Origin: Arthrobacter bambusae
GTDB lineage: Bacteria; Actinomycetota; Actinomycetes; Actinomycetales; Micrococcaceae
Reading direction: 5' to 3'
Assembly: GCF_022606295.1 (NCBI RefSeq)
Contig: NZ_JAHHZS010000033.1
Coordinates: forward strand, 1-46,122
DNA: 46,122 nt
Part shown: positions 7,628 to 15,844 of the stretch, piece after piece
Layout: each line of letters starts with the position of its first letter
Numbering within the stretch: the first letter of the stretch is position 1
The notes under the pieces: model-generated
What the model saw: the letters and a program-made list of their open reading frames with translations, nothing else
What the model was told of the DNA's origin: nothing
The model's database searches: none
Translations under genes and position numbers: made by a program

Positions 7628-8287
7628 TCAGGGTACCGCCGGGAGGCCCCCTGGGTCCCGGGTCCTGGTGAGGGCTCCCGGGTTCCTTTTGGCCCACAAC
7701 AGCAGCCCGATGTAGGTCAGGTCGAAAATGCTGCACAGGCCGCCAACGCCCAGGATGAACAGTGAATTCTCAAGCACCCCGAAGGTGATGGTGGGCGCCA
7801 GGGTCCCGATCCATTTCGCCACTGCGATCACCATGGATTGGCCCCGCACGCCGCGCCGGGCCGCGAACATGGCGATGAAAAGCCCGGACATCAGGAGGTT
7901 CTGCAGGAAAGCCGCGTACCGGGAGGCCGGATCCCAATCGAACTCGGCGATGAAAAGCCACTGCACGGTGAACGACGCCAGGCCCAGCAGAACCGCCCAT
8001 CCGATGAACAGAGGCCGTGTGACAAATCCGGGAAGCTCCCGCCGGCCAAACGCGAAGAATGTGTACACAATCGCGATGTCGGCCAATGCCCAGGCAATGT
8101 TGATGACGCCCTGCACGGAGAGTCTCGTGCTGAGTGAATGCACGGAGTAGATGACCTCCCACGCGAAGTTCAGGCCCAGTGCCGCTGCCGGGATGGCGTA
8201 CGTCCTGTCGCGGAACCCGATCCGGATCGCGCAAATGTAGACCGTCGTCCAGGCGACGCCGCTCAGGATGGTCAGAAACAGGTTCAC
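7628..8287 (-). CDS. multi-pass membrane protein, probable transmembrane-type terpene cyclase (Pyr4/XiaH-like)
   Basis: 219 residues with about seven hydrophobic segments. The GTG at 8287 is chosen because GAAGGAGG stands 5-6 nt upstream; a longer frame has no such site. The block LGLNFAWEVIYSVHS (Glu44) near helix 2 and the C-terminal FDLTYIGLLLWAKR (Asp189) match the acidic residues on which integral-membrane terpene cyclases such as Pyr4 depend. Those enzymes cyclise prenylated substrates in the membrane. No prenyltransferase or epoxidase is next to it, so the substrate is unknown. If the family call is wrong it is a hypothetical membrane protein. Confidence 0.62.
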   Translation of the reverse strand: MNLFLTILSGVAWTTVYICAIRIGFRDRTYAIPAAALGLNFAWEVIYSVHSLSTRLSVQGVINIAWALADIAIVYTFFAFGRRELPGFVTRPLFIGWAVLLGLASFTVQWLFIAEFDWDPASRYAAFLQNLLMSGLFIAMFAARRGVRGQSMVIAVAKWIGTLAPTITFGVLENSLFILGVGGLCSIFDLTYIGLLLWAKRNPGALTRTRDPGGLPAVP

Positions 8288-8302
8288 GGTTCCTCCTTCT
8301 TC

Positions 8303-8365
8303 CAACGCGGGGTCACTTAGCGCCCATCCGGGGCCCCGACATGGGCCGTAAGTGACCCCGCGTTG
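8303..8365. repeat. family A palindromic repeat (63 bp)
   Basis: Arms 8303-8327 and 8341-8365 are inverted copies with 2 mismatches in 25 bp; the outer 17 bp (CAACGCGGGGTCACTTA) are perfect. The 13-nt centre contains GGGGCCCC. It fills the gap between the stop of the GNAT-AAA gene and the SD of the membrane cyclase, both on the minus strand, and could end or attenuate transcription between them. Confidence 0.85.
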
Positions 8366-8367
8366 TT

Positions 8368-9690
8368 TTAAACCCGGCCCAGTGCGTCGATGTCCTCGAG
8401 GAAGTCTTGGTGGACTTCGTCGCTGACGGTGGTGCGGGTGTCGGCGATGGCGTCGAGGTAGTCCTGGGTGACCGGCCCCTTGCGGGCGTTCGACGCCGGT
8501 GCGGCGCCTTCGGTAGGTGACGCGCCGGGAGCGCCGGCTGTGTAGACGGCCTTTTCCAACGCGCGCTGGGAGGCGCTGCGTGCCGCGTACTCAATGTCCG
8601 CGGGGGAGAAACCCTCCGTCCGTGACACCAGCAGCGCCACGTCCACGGAGTCCACCACGCTGGCGGGGATGAAGCGCTGCCACATGGCCTCGCGGGCGTG
8701 GACGTCGGGCAGGCCGATGGGGATGACGTAGTCGAAGCGGCCGTGGCGCAGGAAGGCGGTGTCCAGGGCGCGAATGAAGTTCGTCGCGCACACCAGCAGC
8801 CGGCCGGGCTGTTCGCGGAAGGCGGGGATGATCTTGAGGAGTTCGTTGGTGACGCCCTGCAGCGGGGACGGCGGCTCGCCGGAGCGCTGGGACGCGATCT
8901 CCTCGACCTCGTCGATGAAGACGACCGCGTGCTCCAGTTCGGCGATTTCCAGGAACGTCTCGCGCAGCGCACCGGCCAGTCCCTTGGGATCGGAGGCCAG
9001 ACGGGAGGGGAAGACCTCCACGAAGGGCCACTCGAGCCGGGACGCGATGGCCTTCGCGAACGTCGTCTTGCCCGTTCCCGGCGGGCCGAAGAGCACGACG
9101 GCGCGCGGCGGCACCACACCGTATTGATCGGCGAGGTCGGCTTCGGCCAGGGGCAGGACCAGGCGGCGTTCAAGGAGTTCCTTTTCGCGGCGCATGCCGG
9201 CGACGTTTTCCCACAGGTCCCGGGCCAGGATGCGGCCGCCGAGTTGGCTCAACGGTTCGAGTTCCTGGCGCTGGACCGGGATGGTCCGTTCAAAATAGTG
9301 CAGGTTTTGCTTGAGCAGGAAGCCGCGGCCCAGGAACGCCTCGACACGGGTTTCGGACTCGGGCATGAGCGCCGAGAGCTTGTTGAGCCCGTGCGGGGTC
9401 ATCCGGTTCTCGACGGCGGCCAGCAGCGAGGTGCCGATCCCGCGGCCGCGGAACTCGGGCAGCGTGGCCAGGAAAACGATCCAGCCCTGGTCGTGGGCCG
9501 CACGTCCGACGGCGGCACCCACCACCTGCTCGCCCTGCACCGCCACCACGGCGTGGTCCTTCTCGCACGACGCGAGGACCTCGGAGAGTGCATAGACAGG
9601 GTCCACGTTGTCCGCTTTGAGCGACTCCCACAGGTGCAGGATGCCGTCCATGTCAGACGAGTGGAAGTCCCTGATGCGCCAATTGCTCAT
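8368..9690 (-). CDS. GNAT acetyltransferase-AAA+ ATPase fusion protein
   Basis: 440 residues in two clear parts. Residues 4-135 are a GNAT fold with the acetyl-CoA loop RGRGIG (81-86) and the preceding strand IVFLATLPEF. Residues 155-385 are an AAA+ module with Walker A GPPGTGKTT (202-210), Walker B VVFIDEVEE (256-264), sensor 1 CATN (301-304), the Arg-finger region RHGRFD (315-320) and a sensor-2 helix SPADIEYAAR. The AAA part resembles FtsH/proteasomal ATPase modules, without protease. It may act as a remodelling ATPase coupled to acetylation; partner and substrate are unknown. No frameshift separates the domains. Confidence 0.88.
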   Translation of the reverse strand: MSNWRIRDFHSSDMDGILHLWESLKADNVDPVYALSEVLASCEKDHAVVAVQGEQVVGAAVGRAAHDQGWIVFLATLPEFRGRGIGTSLLAAVENRMTPHGLNKLSALMPESETRVEAFLGRGFLLKQNLHYFERTIPVQRQELEPLSQLGGRILARDLWENVAGMRREKELLERRLVLPLAEADLADQYGVVPPRAVVLFGPPGTGKTTFAKAIASRLEWPFVEVFPSRLASDPKGLAGALRETFLEIAELEHAVVFIDEVEEIASQRSGEPPSPLQGVTNELLKIIPAFREQPGRLLVCATNFIRALDTAFLRHGRFDYVIPIGLPDVHAREAMWQRFIPASVVDSVDVALLVSRTEGFSPADIEYAARSASQRALEKAVYTAGAPGASPTEGAAPASNARKGPVTQDYLDAIADTRTTVSDEVHQDFLEDIDALGRV

Positions 9691-9776
9691 GCCCTGCTCC
9701 TTGGTGGATCGCCATCGATTGCCTGGTGTTGAGCATAGGCGAACCGGTGGTGGAGAGGGGTTGCGCGGGCGTTGCG

Positions 9777-10646
9777 TTACGTGGCTGGATGGAACTCTTT
9801 GCGCTGGCGGCCGAGTCCTTCTATTTCAATCTCTACAACGTCCCCCGTCTGGATATACGGGAAGCGGCCGGACAAAGCGACACCTTCGGGCGTACCCGTA
9901 ATAATGACGTCTCCGGGCTCCAGCACCATGTGCTGGCTCAAGTGGTGGACAAGCGTGGCGGGATCGAAAATCAGGTCCGCGGTGGAGGAGTCTTGGCGAG
10001 CCTCGCCATTCACCCAGGTGCGTAGCCGTAGTGCGCTTGCATCTATCTCGTCGGCGGGAACCAGCCACGGCCCTAGTGGAGTGGATTGCGGGAGGGTCTT
10101 GCCTTTGGTCCATTGCCCGGCAGCGCCGGGGAGCTGCAGATCACGCTCGGACAGGTCGTTGGCCAGAACGTAGCCTGCGATGCACGCTGCAGCCTCGTCT
10201 AGGTCTGCCAAATAGGTGGCTTCCCGTCCGACGACAATTCCGAGTTCCACTTCCCAGTCGTATTTTTCCGACGAAGGCGGAATGGGGGCGGCGTCGAATG
10301 GTCCCGCGACGGTGTTGGAAGGTTTGAGGAAGACGACGGGCACTTCCGGCGTTGTGGCTCCAGACTCCGCCGCGTGCGCGGCATAGTTCAGCCCGATCCC
10401 GACGACGGTGCCTGGCCGGGCAATCGGGGCGCCGACTCGGAGGCCTTCGGTGTGAACGGCGGGCAATCTTCCGGCGTCGAGCGCATCCTGCGTGGCGGCG
10501 ATACCGCCGCCGGCGAGGAACGCGCCGTCGATGTCGGCAGTCAGCGGGCGCAGGTCGAAGAACTTTTCCAGGCCTTCGGAATCTGTGGCGATGACCACCG
10601 GCTGCTCGTGGCCGGCCGGTCCTAAACGGGCAAATTTCACGTGCAT
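9777..10646 (-). CDS. fumarylacetoacetate hydrolase family protein
   Basis: 289 residues. The C-terminal FAH domain (from about residue 78) shows VVGIGLNYAAHAAE, the metal-binding acidic set DWEVELGIVVG (Glu-x-Glu) with a later Asp in ANDLSERDLQ, and the closing GDVIITGTPEGVALS. Such enzymes hydrolyse or decarboxylate acylpyruvates or 2-keto acids in aromatic and sugar-acid breakdown. It lies downstream of the asparagine permease gene on the same strand but is separated from it by a palindromic repeat, so it may be a separate unit. Substrate not predictable. Confidence 0.9.
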   Translation of the reverse strand: MHVKFARLGPAGHEQPVVIATDSEGLEKFFDLRPLTADIDGAFLAGGGIAATQDALDAGRLPAVHTEGLRVGAPIARPGTVVGIGLNYAAHAAESGATTPEVPVVFLKPSNTVAGPFDAAPIPPSSEKYDWEVELGIVVGREATYLADLDEAAACIAGYVLANDLSERDLQLPGAAGQWTKGKTLPQSTPLGPWLVPADEIDASALRLRTWVNGEARQDSSTADLIFDPATLVHHLSQHMVLEPGDVIITGTPEGVALSGRFPYIQTGDVVEIEIEGLGRQRKEFHPAT

Positions 10647-10757
10647 TCTCTCCTTTGAGCTGCGGGGTGTCCTTCATCCATAGTGCCACCGGCCTTCAAA
10701 TCGGCCTGGTCACATTTCGCGGGAATCAGGTGACGAAGCGCCGCACAGCTTCAGGCA

Positions 10758-10823
10758 CCCAACCAACTCGCATTTGTTGTCGTTATCAGGCCCCAAAACG
10801 ACAACAAATGCGAGTCAGTTGGG
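10758..10823. repeat. family B palindromic repeat, copy 1 (66 bp)
   Basis: An inverted repeat starting CCCAACCAACTCGCATTTG and ending with its near-complement; the arms differ at about 3 of 30 positions. The same element, also 66 bp, recurs at 21211-21276. It lies just downstream of the permease stop on the minus strand and may serve as a terminator. Confidence 0.85.
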
Positions 10824-10840
10824 CAATAACGCCAAGGGGA

Positions 10841-12358
10841 CTAGATCTTGTCCTCTGAGCCGGCAACCGGCAGGTTGGCGATCACGGGGGAGCTGCCGGT
10901 GAAGCCGTCCCGGGCTGCGGCAATCTCGTGGATTTGCTTGCGGCACAGGTACCAACCAACCACAATGAGCGCACAGGCGATGGCCGTGACCAGCATGGTG
11001 AGCGGAGAGTCGATGAACACCATCACCAGCACACCCACGAGGAACAGCAACGAAAGATAGCCGGTGTAAGGGGCGCCGAACATCCGGAAGGACGGACGCT
11101 TCAGCCAGCCTTTGTCCGCCCAGCGCTTGAGCTGAATCTGGCACAGGACGATCGTGGCCCACGTGACGATGATGCCCACGGAGGCGACGTTGAGGACGAT
11201 CTCGAACGCGTCGGACGGTACGAGGTAGTTCAGCGGGACACCGAGCAGGGAGACGCCGGCCGTGATCGCGATCCCGCCGTAGGGGACGCCGGCTTTGTTC
11301 ATGCGCTGGGCGAACTTTGGAGCGGAACCCGCAACGGACATGGAGCGCAGGATGCGGCCCGTCGAGTACAGGCCGGCATTCAGGGAAGACAGGGCAGCGG
11401 TGAGGACCACAAGGTTCATGATCACGTCCACGCCCTGCACGCCGATGTGGCCGAAGAAGGTCACGAACGGGCTGACACCCTTGACGTACGAGGTGTACGG
11501 CAGCAGCAGCGCCAAGAGGATAACGGAACCGACGTAGAAGACGGCGATGCGGAAGACCACGGAGTTGATGGCCTTGGGCATGATCTTCTCGGGGTTCTCC
11601 GTCTCACCAGCTGCGGTACCCACGAGTTCAATCGAGGCGTAGGCGAACAGCACACCCTGCATGAGGATGATCATGGGCAGGATCCCGTTGGGGAAGATCC
11701 CGCCATGGTCTGTGAGGAGGCTGAAGCCGACTTCCTGGCCCGGTACCGGCGTGCCGAAGATGACGAAGAAGGTGCCGACCAACAGGAAAGCAACCAGCGC
11801 GGCCACCTTGATGAGCGCGAAGTAGAACTCCATTTCGCCGAAGACCTTGACCGAGACCAGATTCAGGCAAAGCACCACCAGAAGCGCGATCAGTGCCCAG
11901 GCCCACTGCGGAACGACGCCGATCCAAGGGACATATTTGCCGAAGAAGTTCATGTAGAGGGCCGCCGCGGTGGTGTCCACGATGGTGGTGGTTGCCCAGT
12001 TGATCCAGTAGAACCAGCCGGAGACAAACGCGGCCTTCTCGCCGTAGAACTCGCGGGCGTAGGAGACGAAGGAGCCCGACGACGGTCGGTGCAGCACGAG
12101 TTCGCCGAGCGCGCGCAGGATCAGGAAGGCAAAGAAGCCGCAGACTGCGTAAGCGATGACGAGGGAAGGGCCCGCCGCATTGAGGCGGCCTCCGGCACCC
12201 AGGAACAGGCCGGTGCCGATGGCACCGCCGATGGCGATCATCTGGATCTGACGCGGCTTCAGGCTCTTGTGATAGCCCGAGTCCTCGGCGTGGAGGAGCT
12301 TTTCAGTGGAGTGCGCCTGTGATGGGACCGTGTGGTCCGTGATGGGTGCGTTGGTCAT
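10841..12358 (-). CDS. ansP: L-asparagine permease (APC superfamily)
   Basis: 505 residues with about 12 membrane helices. The N-terminus has the amino-acid transporter signature IQMIAIGGAIGTGLFLGAGG (about residues 38-57) and later GELVLHRPSSGSFVSYAREFYG and ASIELVGTAAGETENPEK. These are typical of the AnsP/GabP/CycA branch of H+-coupled amino-acid permeases. The call to asparagine rests on its place behind asparaginase and aspartase on the same strand. It would bring asparagine into the cell for those enzymes. Other amino acids remain possible. Confidence 0.87.
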   Translation of the reverse strand: MTNAPITDHTVPSQAHSTEKLLHAEDSGYHKSLKPRQIQMIAIGGAIGTGLFLGAGGRLNAAGPSLVIAYAVCGFFAFLILRALGELVLHRPSSGSFVSYAREFYGEKAAFVSGWFYWINWATTTIVDTTAAALYMNFFGKYVPWIGVVPQWAWALIALLVVLCLNLVSVKVFGEMEFYFALIKVAALVAFLLVGTFFVIFGTPVPGQEVGFSLLTDHGGIFPNGILPMIILMQGVLFAYASIELVGTAAGETENPEKIMPKAINSVVFRIAVFYVGSVILLALLLPYTSYVKGVSPFVTFFGHIGVQGVDVIMNLVVLTAALSSLNAGLYSTGRILRSMSVAGSAPKFAQRMNKAGVPYGGIAITAGVSLLGVPLNYLVPSDAFEIVLNVASVGIIVTWATIVLCQIQLKRWADKGWLKRPSFRMFGAPYTGYLSLLFLVGVLVMVFIDSPLTMLVTAIACALIVVGWYLCRKQIHEIAAARDGFTGSSPVIANLPVAGSEDKI

Positions 12359-12431
12359 GGGAATCCTTAGGGGGTGTCCTGTTGGGGGTCCGGATCTCGC
12401 CGTCCGGCCGGTCTGTCCGTGCGTTCAGGCC

Positions 12432-12459
12432 CGACGGCGGCACGTGGCTGCCGCCGTCG
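12432..12459 (-). other. stem-loop between aspA and ansP
   Basis: Perfect 11-bp stem (CGACGGCGGCA / TGCCGCCGTCG) with the loop CGTGGC, in the 124-bp gap between aspA and ansP. No T-run follows on the minus strand. It may stabilise the upstream mRNA or lower permease expression relative to aspA. Confidence 0.6.
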
Positions 12460-12482
12460 TCGAACGTTCTGCCCTGCTCAGC

Positions 12483-13907
12483 CTAGTTGCTGAGGTTGGC
12501 CAGGCGTTCGGGGCGGAGGAGCTCATCGAGCTGCTCCGAGGTCAGCAAGCCGTGTTCGAGAACGAGCTCGGCGACGCCCTTGCCGCTTGCCAGCGCTTCT
12601 TGGGCGATGGCGGTGGCGGAGGCGTAGCCGATGTGCGGATTGAGTGCCGTGACGAGTCCGATCGACTGCTCTACCGTGAGGCGCAGGCGTTCGGTATTCG
12701 CGGTGATGCCCCGGATGCAGCGCGACGTGAGTGTGCGGCACGCGGCTTCCAGGTGGGAGATGCTCTTGTGGAGGCTGTGGACGATAATCGGCTCGAAGGC
12801 GTTCAGCTGGAGCTGTCCCGCCTCGGCTGCCATGGTGACCGTGACATCGTTGCCGATGACTTCATAGGCCACTTGGCTGACCACTTCCGGGATCACCGGA
12901 TTGATCTTGCCTGGCATGATGGACGATCCCGACTGCACAGCCGGGAGGTTGATCTCGCCCAGTCCCGCACGCGGTCCGGAGGACAGCAAGCGGAGGTCGT
13001 TGCAAATCTTGGAAAGCTTGACGGCGACGCGCTTGAGCACGCCGGAGAGGTGAACGAATGCTCCCACGTCCTGGGTGGCCTCGATGAGGTCGACCGATGT
13101 GACGAGCGGCAGGCCCGTGATCTCGGCCAGGTGCCGGCAGGCTGCGGCGGCGTACCCGACGGGGGCATTCAGGCCGGTTCCGATGGCGGTGGCGCCGAGG
13201 TTGATCTCGTGGATGAGCAGCTGGGACTCGGCCAGTCGAGCGCGGTCCTCGCCCACGGTCACGGCGTAGCCGCCGAATTCCTGGCCGAGGGTCATAGGGA
13301 CGGCGTCCTGCAACTGCGTGCGGCCCATCTTGACCACGGCGCGGAATTCCTGGCCTTTCTCCGCGAAGGCGACCTGGAGTTCCTGAAGAGCCGCAAGAAG
13401 TCCCTGGACCGAGAAAATGGTGGCCAGGTTAACGGCGGTCGGGTAGACGTCGTTGGTGGACTGGCTCAAGTTGACGTGGTCGTTCGGGTGCAGCCTGGCG
13501 TAATCGCCCTTGGGGTGGCCGAGGATTTCAAGGGCGCGGTTGGCAATGACCTCGTTGGCGTTCATGTTGGAGCTGGTGCCGGCACCGCCTTGGATCACGT
13601 CCACCATGAACTGCTCGTGGAGCTTGCCGTCCAGGATGTCCTGGCACGCCTGCTCGATGGCGTCCGCCCGCTCGTCATCCAGGAGGCCGAGCTCGCGGTT
13701 GGTGCGGGCCGCGGCGAGCTTGACAGCGGCGAGGCCCTTGACGAGGTTGGCGTTGCTGGCCAAAGGGTGGCCGGTGATGGGGAAGTTCTCGATGGCGCGC
13801 AGCGTGTGCACGCCCCAATAGGCATCGGCAGGGACGTCGCGGTCACCGAGCAGATCGTGTTCCGAGCGGAACCCTGGAATTGTCGTGGAGTGCACGGCAG
13901 ATGTCAT
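12483..13907 (-). CDS. aspA: aspartate ammonia-lyase
   Basis: 474 residues, the usual aspartase length. It converts aspartate to fumarate and ammonia as a cytoplasmic tetramer. The fumarase/aspartase signature GSSIMPGKINPVIPE (about residues 320-334) carries the catalytic serine loop, and NVNLSQSTND-type region appears as HVNLSQSTNDVYPTA (about 140-155). The N-terminus RSEHDLLGDRDVPADAYWGVHTLRA is aspartase-like and not fumarase-like. It follows asparaginase, so asparagine is taken through aspartate to fumarate. The ATG at 13907 follows GGACAGC. Confidence 0.95.
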   Translation of the reverse strand: MTSAVHSTTIPGFRSEHDLLGDRDVPADAYWGVHTLRAIENFPITGHPLASNANLVKGLAAVKLAAARTNRELGLLDDERADAIEQACQDILDGKLHEQFMVDVIQGGAGTSSNMNANEVIANRALEILGHPKGDYARLHPNDHVNLSQSTNDVYPTAVNLATIFSVQGLLAALQELQVAFAEKGQEFRAVVKMGRTQLQDAVPMTLGQEFGGYAVTVGEDRARLAESQLLIHEINLGATAIGTGLNAPVGYAAAACRHLAEITGLPLVTSVDLIEATQDVGAFVHLSGVLKRVAVKLSKICNDLRLLSSGPRAGLGEINLPAVQSGSSIMPGKINPVIPEVVSQVAYEVIGNDVTVTMAAEAGQLQLNAFEPIIVHSLHKSISHLEAACRTLTSRCIRGITANTERLRLTVEQSIGLVTALNPHIGYASATAIAQEALASGKGVAELVLEHGLLTSEQLDELLRPERLANLSN

Positions 13908-13942
13908 TGCTGTCCTTTGGTCTTTGCGCTTGTTTGGCTGCG

Positions 13943-14959
13943 TCAGTTGGATGCGAGGAAGTTTGCGGCACGGAGTACGCCGACAGGGTGGCCGCCGCCC
14001 AACACTGGTGGGCTGGCAAGGGCGGCGAGCTGGCCGCCGTCGAGCCCTAGTTCCTCAAGGACCCGGACGGTGACGGGCATTCGTGCGCGGTCGCCGCCGT
14101 CGGAAATCTTGATTGCGACCCCGGTGCCGTTCCGCAGGCCGATGAGCTGGAGTCCTTCGAAGCCGTCCTTGGCGAGCAACCCGGGAACCGTACGCATGAT
14201 CGCTGTGACGTCGCGACCCTCGCCGGCCACCATCTCGGGGAAGGTGCGCATGGCATGGGCTACCTGGCCTTCTGCCTCCGCGCTGTCCGCAGCCGCCATA
14301 CGGCCGTAGGCCCTGGCCATCCCGCGCAGGCTGTGGGCAAAGAGCGGGGTGCCGCAACCGTCTGTGCTGATGGCCGCTGCGTCTTCGCCGGTGAGTTCGG
14401 TGATGGTGTCCTTGACGAGCACCTGGAGGGGATGCCCGGGATGAAGGTAGCCCTGGACAGGCCAACCGTTGATGACGCACGTTGCGGCCATGGAAGCGTG
14501 CTTCCCGGAACAGTTCTGTGCGAGCTGGGTGGGCTTGCCGCCCGCGCGGAGCCATTCCTCGCGCTCGGCGGTGCCGTAAGGGAGGTCGGTGCTGTTTTCC
14601 AGGGCACTTTTGTCCAGGCCGTGCATTTCGAGGATGCGTGCGGCACCGTCGAGGTGCATCGCGGCGCCGGAGTGGCTTGCCGCGGTGAGGGCGAGGAGGT
14701 TCCCGGGAAGCTTGAGTCCAGCGCGGACCATGGCGACCGCTTGCAGCGGCTTGAGGGAGGACCGCGGGTAGAACGCGGCGTCGGGCTCGCCCGCTTCGAG
14801 GAGCGTTTCGCCGTCCGGCCCGACGGCGATCAGGGAGCCGTAGTGGATGCTCTCCACCAGGCCGTCTCGGGTCTGCTCCGCCAAGGGAACGTGGCGTGGG
14901 GTGGTTGCCGCAGGGGTGGGTGCGGGCATGGCGGTGTGCGTTGCATGCGGGGTGGGCAT
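13943..14959 (-). CDS. ansA: asparaginase (AnsA/PF06089 type)
   Basis: 338 residues. It belongs to the Rhizobium etli AnsA-like asparaginase family, unrelated to E. coli AnsA/AnsB, and hydrolyses asparagine to aspartate and ammonia. Conserved blocks seen: ESIHYGSLIAVGPDG, YPRSSLKPLQAVAMVRAG, LALTAASHSGAAMHL, QNCSGKHASMAATC and STDGCGTPLFAHSL. The ATG at 14959 is chosen because GAAGGA lies 4-5 nt upstream. A start at 14983, overlapping the regulator stop by 4 bp, lacks a Shine-Dalgarno site and would add 8 residues. The first 20 residues are Ala/Pro-rich and probably disordered. Confidence 0.9.
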   Translation of the reverse strand: MPTPHATHTAMPAPTPAATTPRHVPLAEQTRDGLVESIHYGSLIAVGPDGETLLEAGEPDAAFYPRSSLKPLQAVAMVRAGLKLPGNLLALTAASHSGAAMHLDGAARILEMHGLDKSALENSTDLPYGTAEREEWLRAGGKPTQLAQNCSGKHASMAATCVINGWPVQGYLHPGHPLQVLVKDTITELTGEDAAAISTDGCGTPLFAHSLRGMARAYGRMAAADSAEAEGQVAHAMRTFPEMVAGEGRDVTAIMRTVPGLLAKDGFEGLQLIGLRNGTGVAIKISDGGDRARMPVTVRVLEELGLDGGQLAALASPPVLGGGHPVGVLRAANFLASN

Positions 14960-14979
14960 GACTTCCTTCAGTTGGTGGA

Positions 14980-15786
14980 TCATTTGCTGAGGATGGTGTC
15001 CAACGCAACGCTGACGGCGCTGAGATGGTCGGCCATGGCGGCTTCGGCGGCGGGAGCGTCGCCGGATTCGATGGCCTCGACGATGCGGAGGTGTTCATCG
15101 TCTGAAGCATGCTGGCGGTCGGCCACCATGTTCAAGGTTTCGGATTGATGGGCCAGGGCTTCGCGGATGTCTGCGACAACGCTTTCGAAAACCTTGTTGC
15201 CGCTTGCGCGGGCGATGGCAGAATGGAAACTGGCGTCGAGGCTGACCCAGGTCTCAGGGTCGGTCTCGGCGGCCATTGAACCGACGATTTCCTTGAGGTG
15301 TTCGAGTTTTTCCTGGCTGCGGCGTTTCGCCGCCAGGCCGGCTGCCGGGACTTCGATATGCGGGCGTGCCTCGTTGAGGTCGCGTGCCGAGTATTGACCG
15401 AGCGTGAGGTCATTGGCTACCCGGTCCGCGACGACGAACGTACCCTTGCCGGTCTTGGTGACCGTCAGTCCGAGCGCAGTGCAGGAGCGGAGTGCCTCAC
15501 GGATCACCGAGCGGCTTACCCCATAGTGCGCTGCCAGAGTGGCTTCGGAGCTGAGTTTGGCCCCCACTTCCACGGTTCCGTCTTCAATGTCGTGGCGGAT
15601 GGCGCTGAACACGGCTTCCGCAGCACTGAAGCGGGCGAGGGGCCGGGGGCTTGATAGCCTGGCCGCTTGGGCCGGCCGGGGGACGGCGCCGCTTGTGGCG
15701 GTGCGCTGGCCAGCCGCAGCTTTCTGGCTGACGGCTGGCTGTCCAGTGGCGGCCTGTCCGGCTGTCCGGCTGTCTGACAGGTTCAC
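14980..15786 (-). CDS. GntR-family regulator, FadR/FCD subfamily
   Basis: 268 residues from a GTG at 15786. A Ser/Ala/Gly-rich leader (about 40 residues) precedes the winged helix (FSAAEAVFSAIRHDIEDG, LAAHYGVSRSVIREALR, KTGKGTFVV) and an all-helical FCD ligand domain whose metal-binding residues include the Asp in SLDASFHSAIARASGN and later His. It is the first gene of the asn/asp operon and probably controls it in response to an amino or dicarboxylic acid. The start is supported by an excellent promoter placed so that the GTG is near +1; frames further upstream run through that promoter. Confidence 0.9.
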   Translation of the reverse strand: MNLSDSRTAGQAATGQPAVSQKAAAGQRTATSGAVPRPAQAARLSSPRPLARFSAAEAVFSAIRHDIEDGTVEVGAKLSSEATLAAHYGVSRSVIREALRSCTALGLTVTKTGKGTFVVADRVANDLTLGQYSARDLNEARPHIEVPAAGLAAKRRSQEKLEHLKEIVGSMAAETDPETWVSLDASFHSAIARASGNKVFESVVADIREALAHQSETLNMVADRQHASDDEHLRIVEAIESGDAPAAEAAMADHLSAVSVALDTILSK

Positions 15787-15792
15787 CCTACG

Positions 15793-15822
15793 AATATGGC
15801 ACGGGTCACAGGGCGGTGTCAA
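15793..15822 (-). promoter_or_regulatory. strong sigma-A promoter for the asn/asp operon, leaderless mRNA predicted
   Basis: Minus strand TTGACA (15817-15822), 18-bp spacer, CATATT (15793-15798), then CGTAGG and the GTG start codon at 15786. Transcription would begin at or within a base or two of the start codon, so the mRNA should be leaderless. This is common in actinobacteria. No SD site precedes the GTG, in agreement. Confidence 0.72.
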
Positions 15823-15826
15823 TGTT

Positions 15827-15844
15827 GGGAGCATAATTACTCCC
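15827..15844. promoter_or_regulatory. dyad between divergent genes, possible FCD-regulator operator
   Basis: GGGAG-8 nt-CTCCC, directly upstream of the -35 box of the asn operon and directly before the ATG of the plus-strand gene. The AT-rich centre (CATAATTA) and place suit an operator controlling both directions. The arms are short, so this is tentative. Confidence 0.3.

Noticed and set aside
10928..12322. 464-residue plus-strand frame opposite the permease gene
   Set aside because: It is the mirror of the ansP codon pattern; the product is a Glu/Asp/Arg/His mix with no folded-domain pattern.
12306..14309. 667-residue plus-strand frame opposite aspA and asparaginase
   Set aside because: Antisense shadow of two recognised enzymes; no ribosome site and no homologous features.
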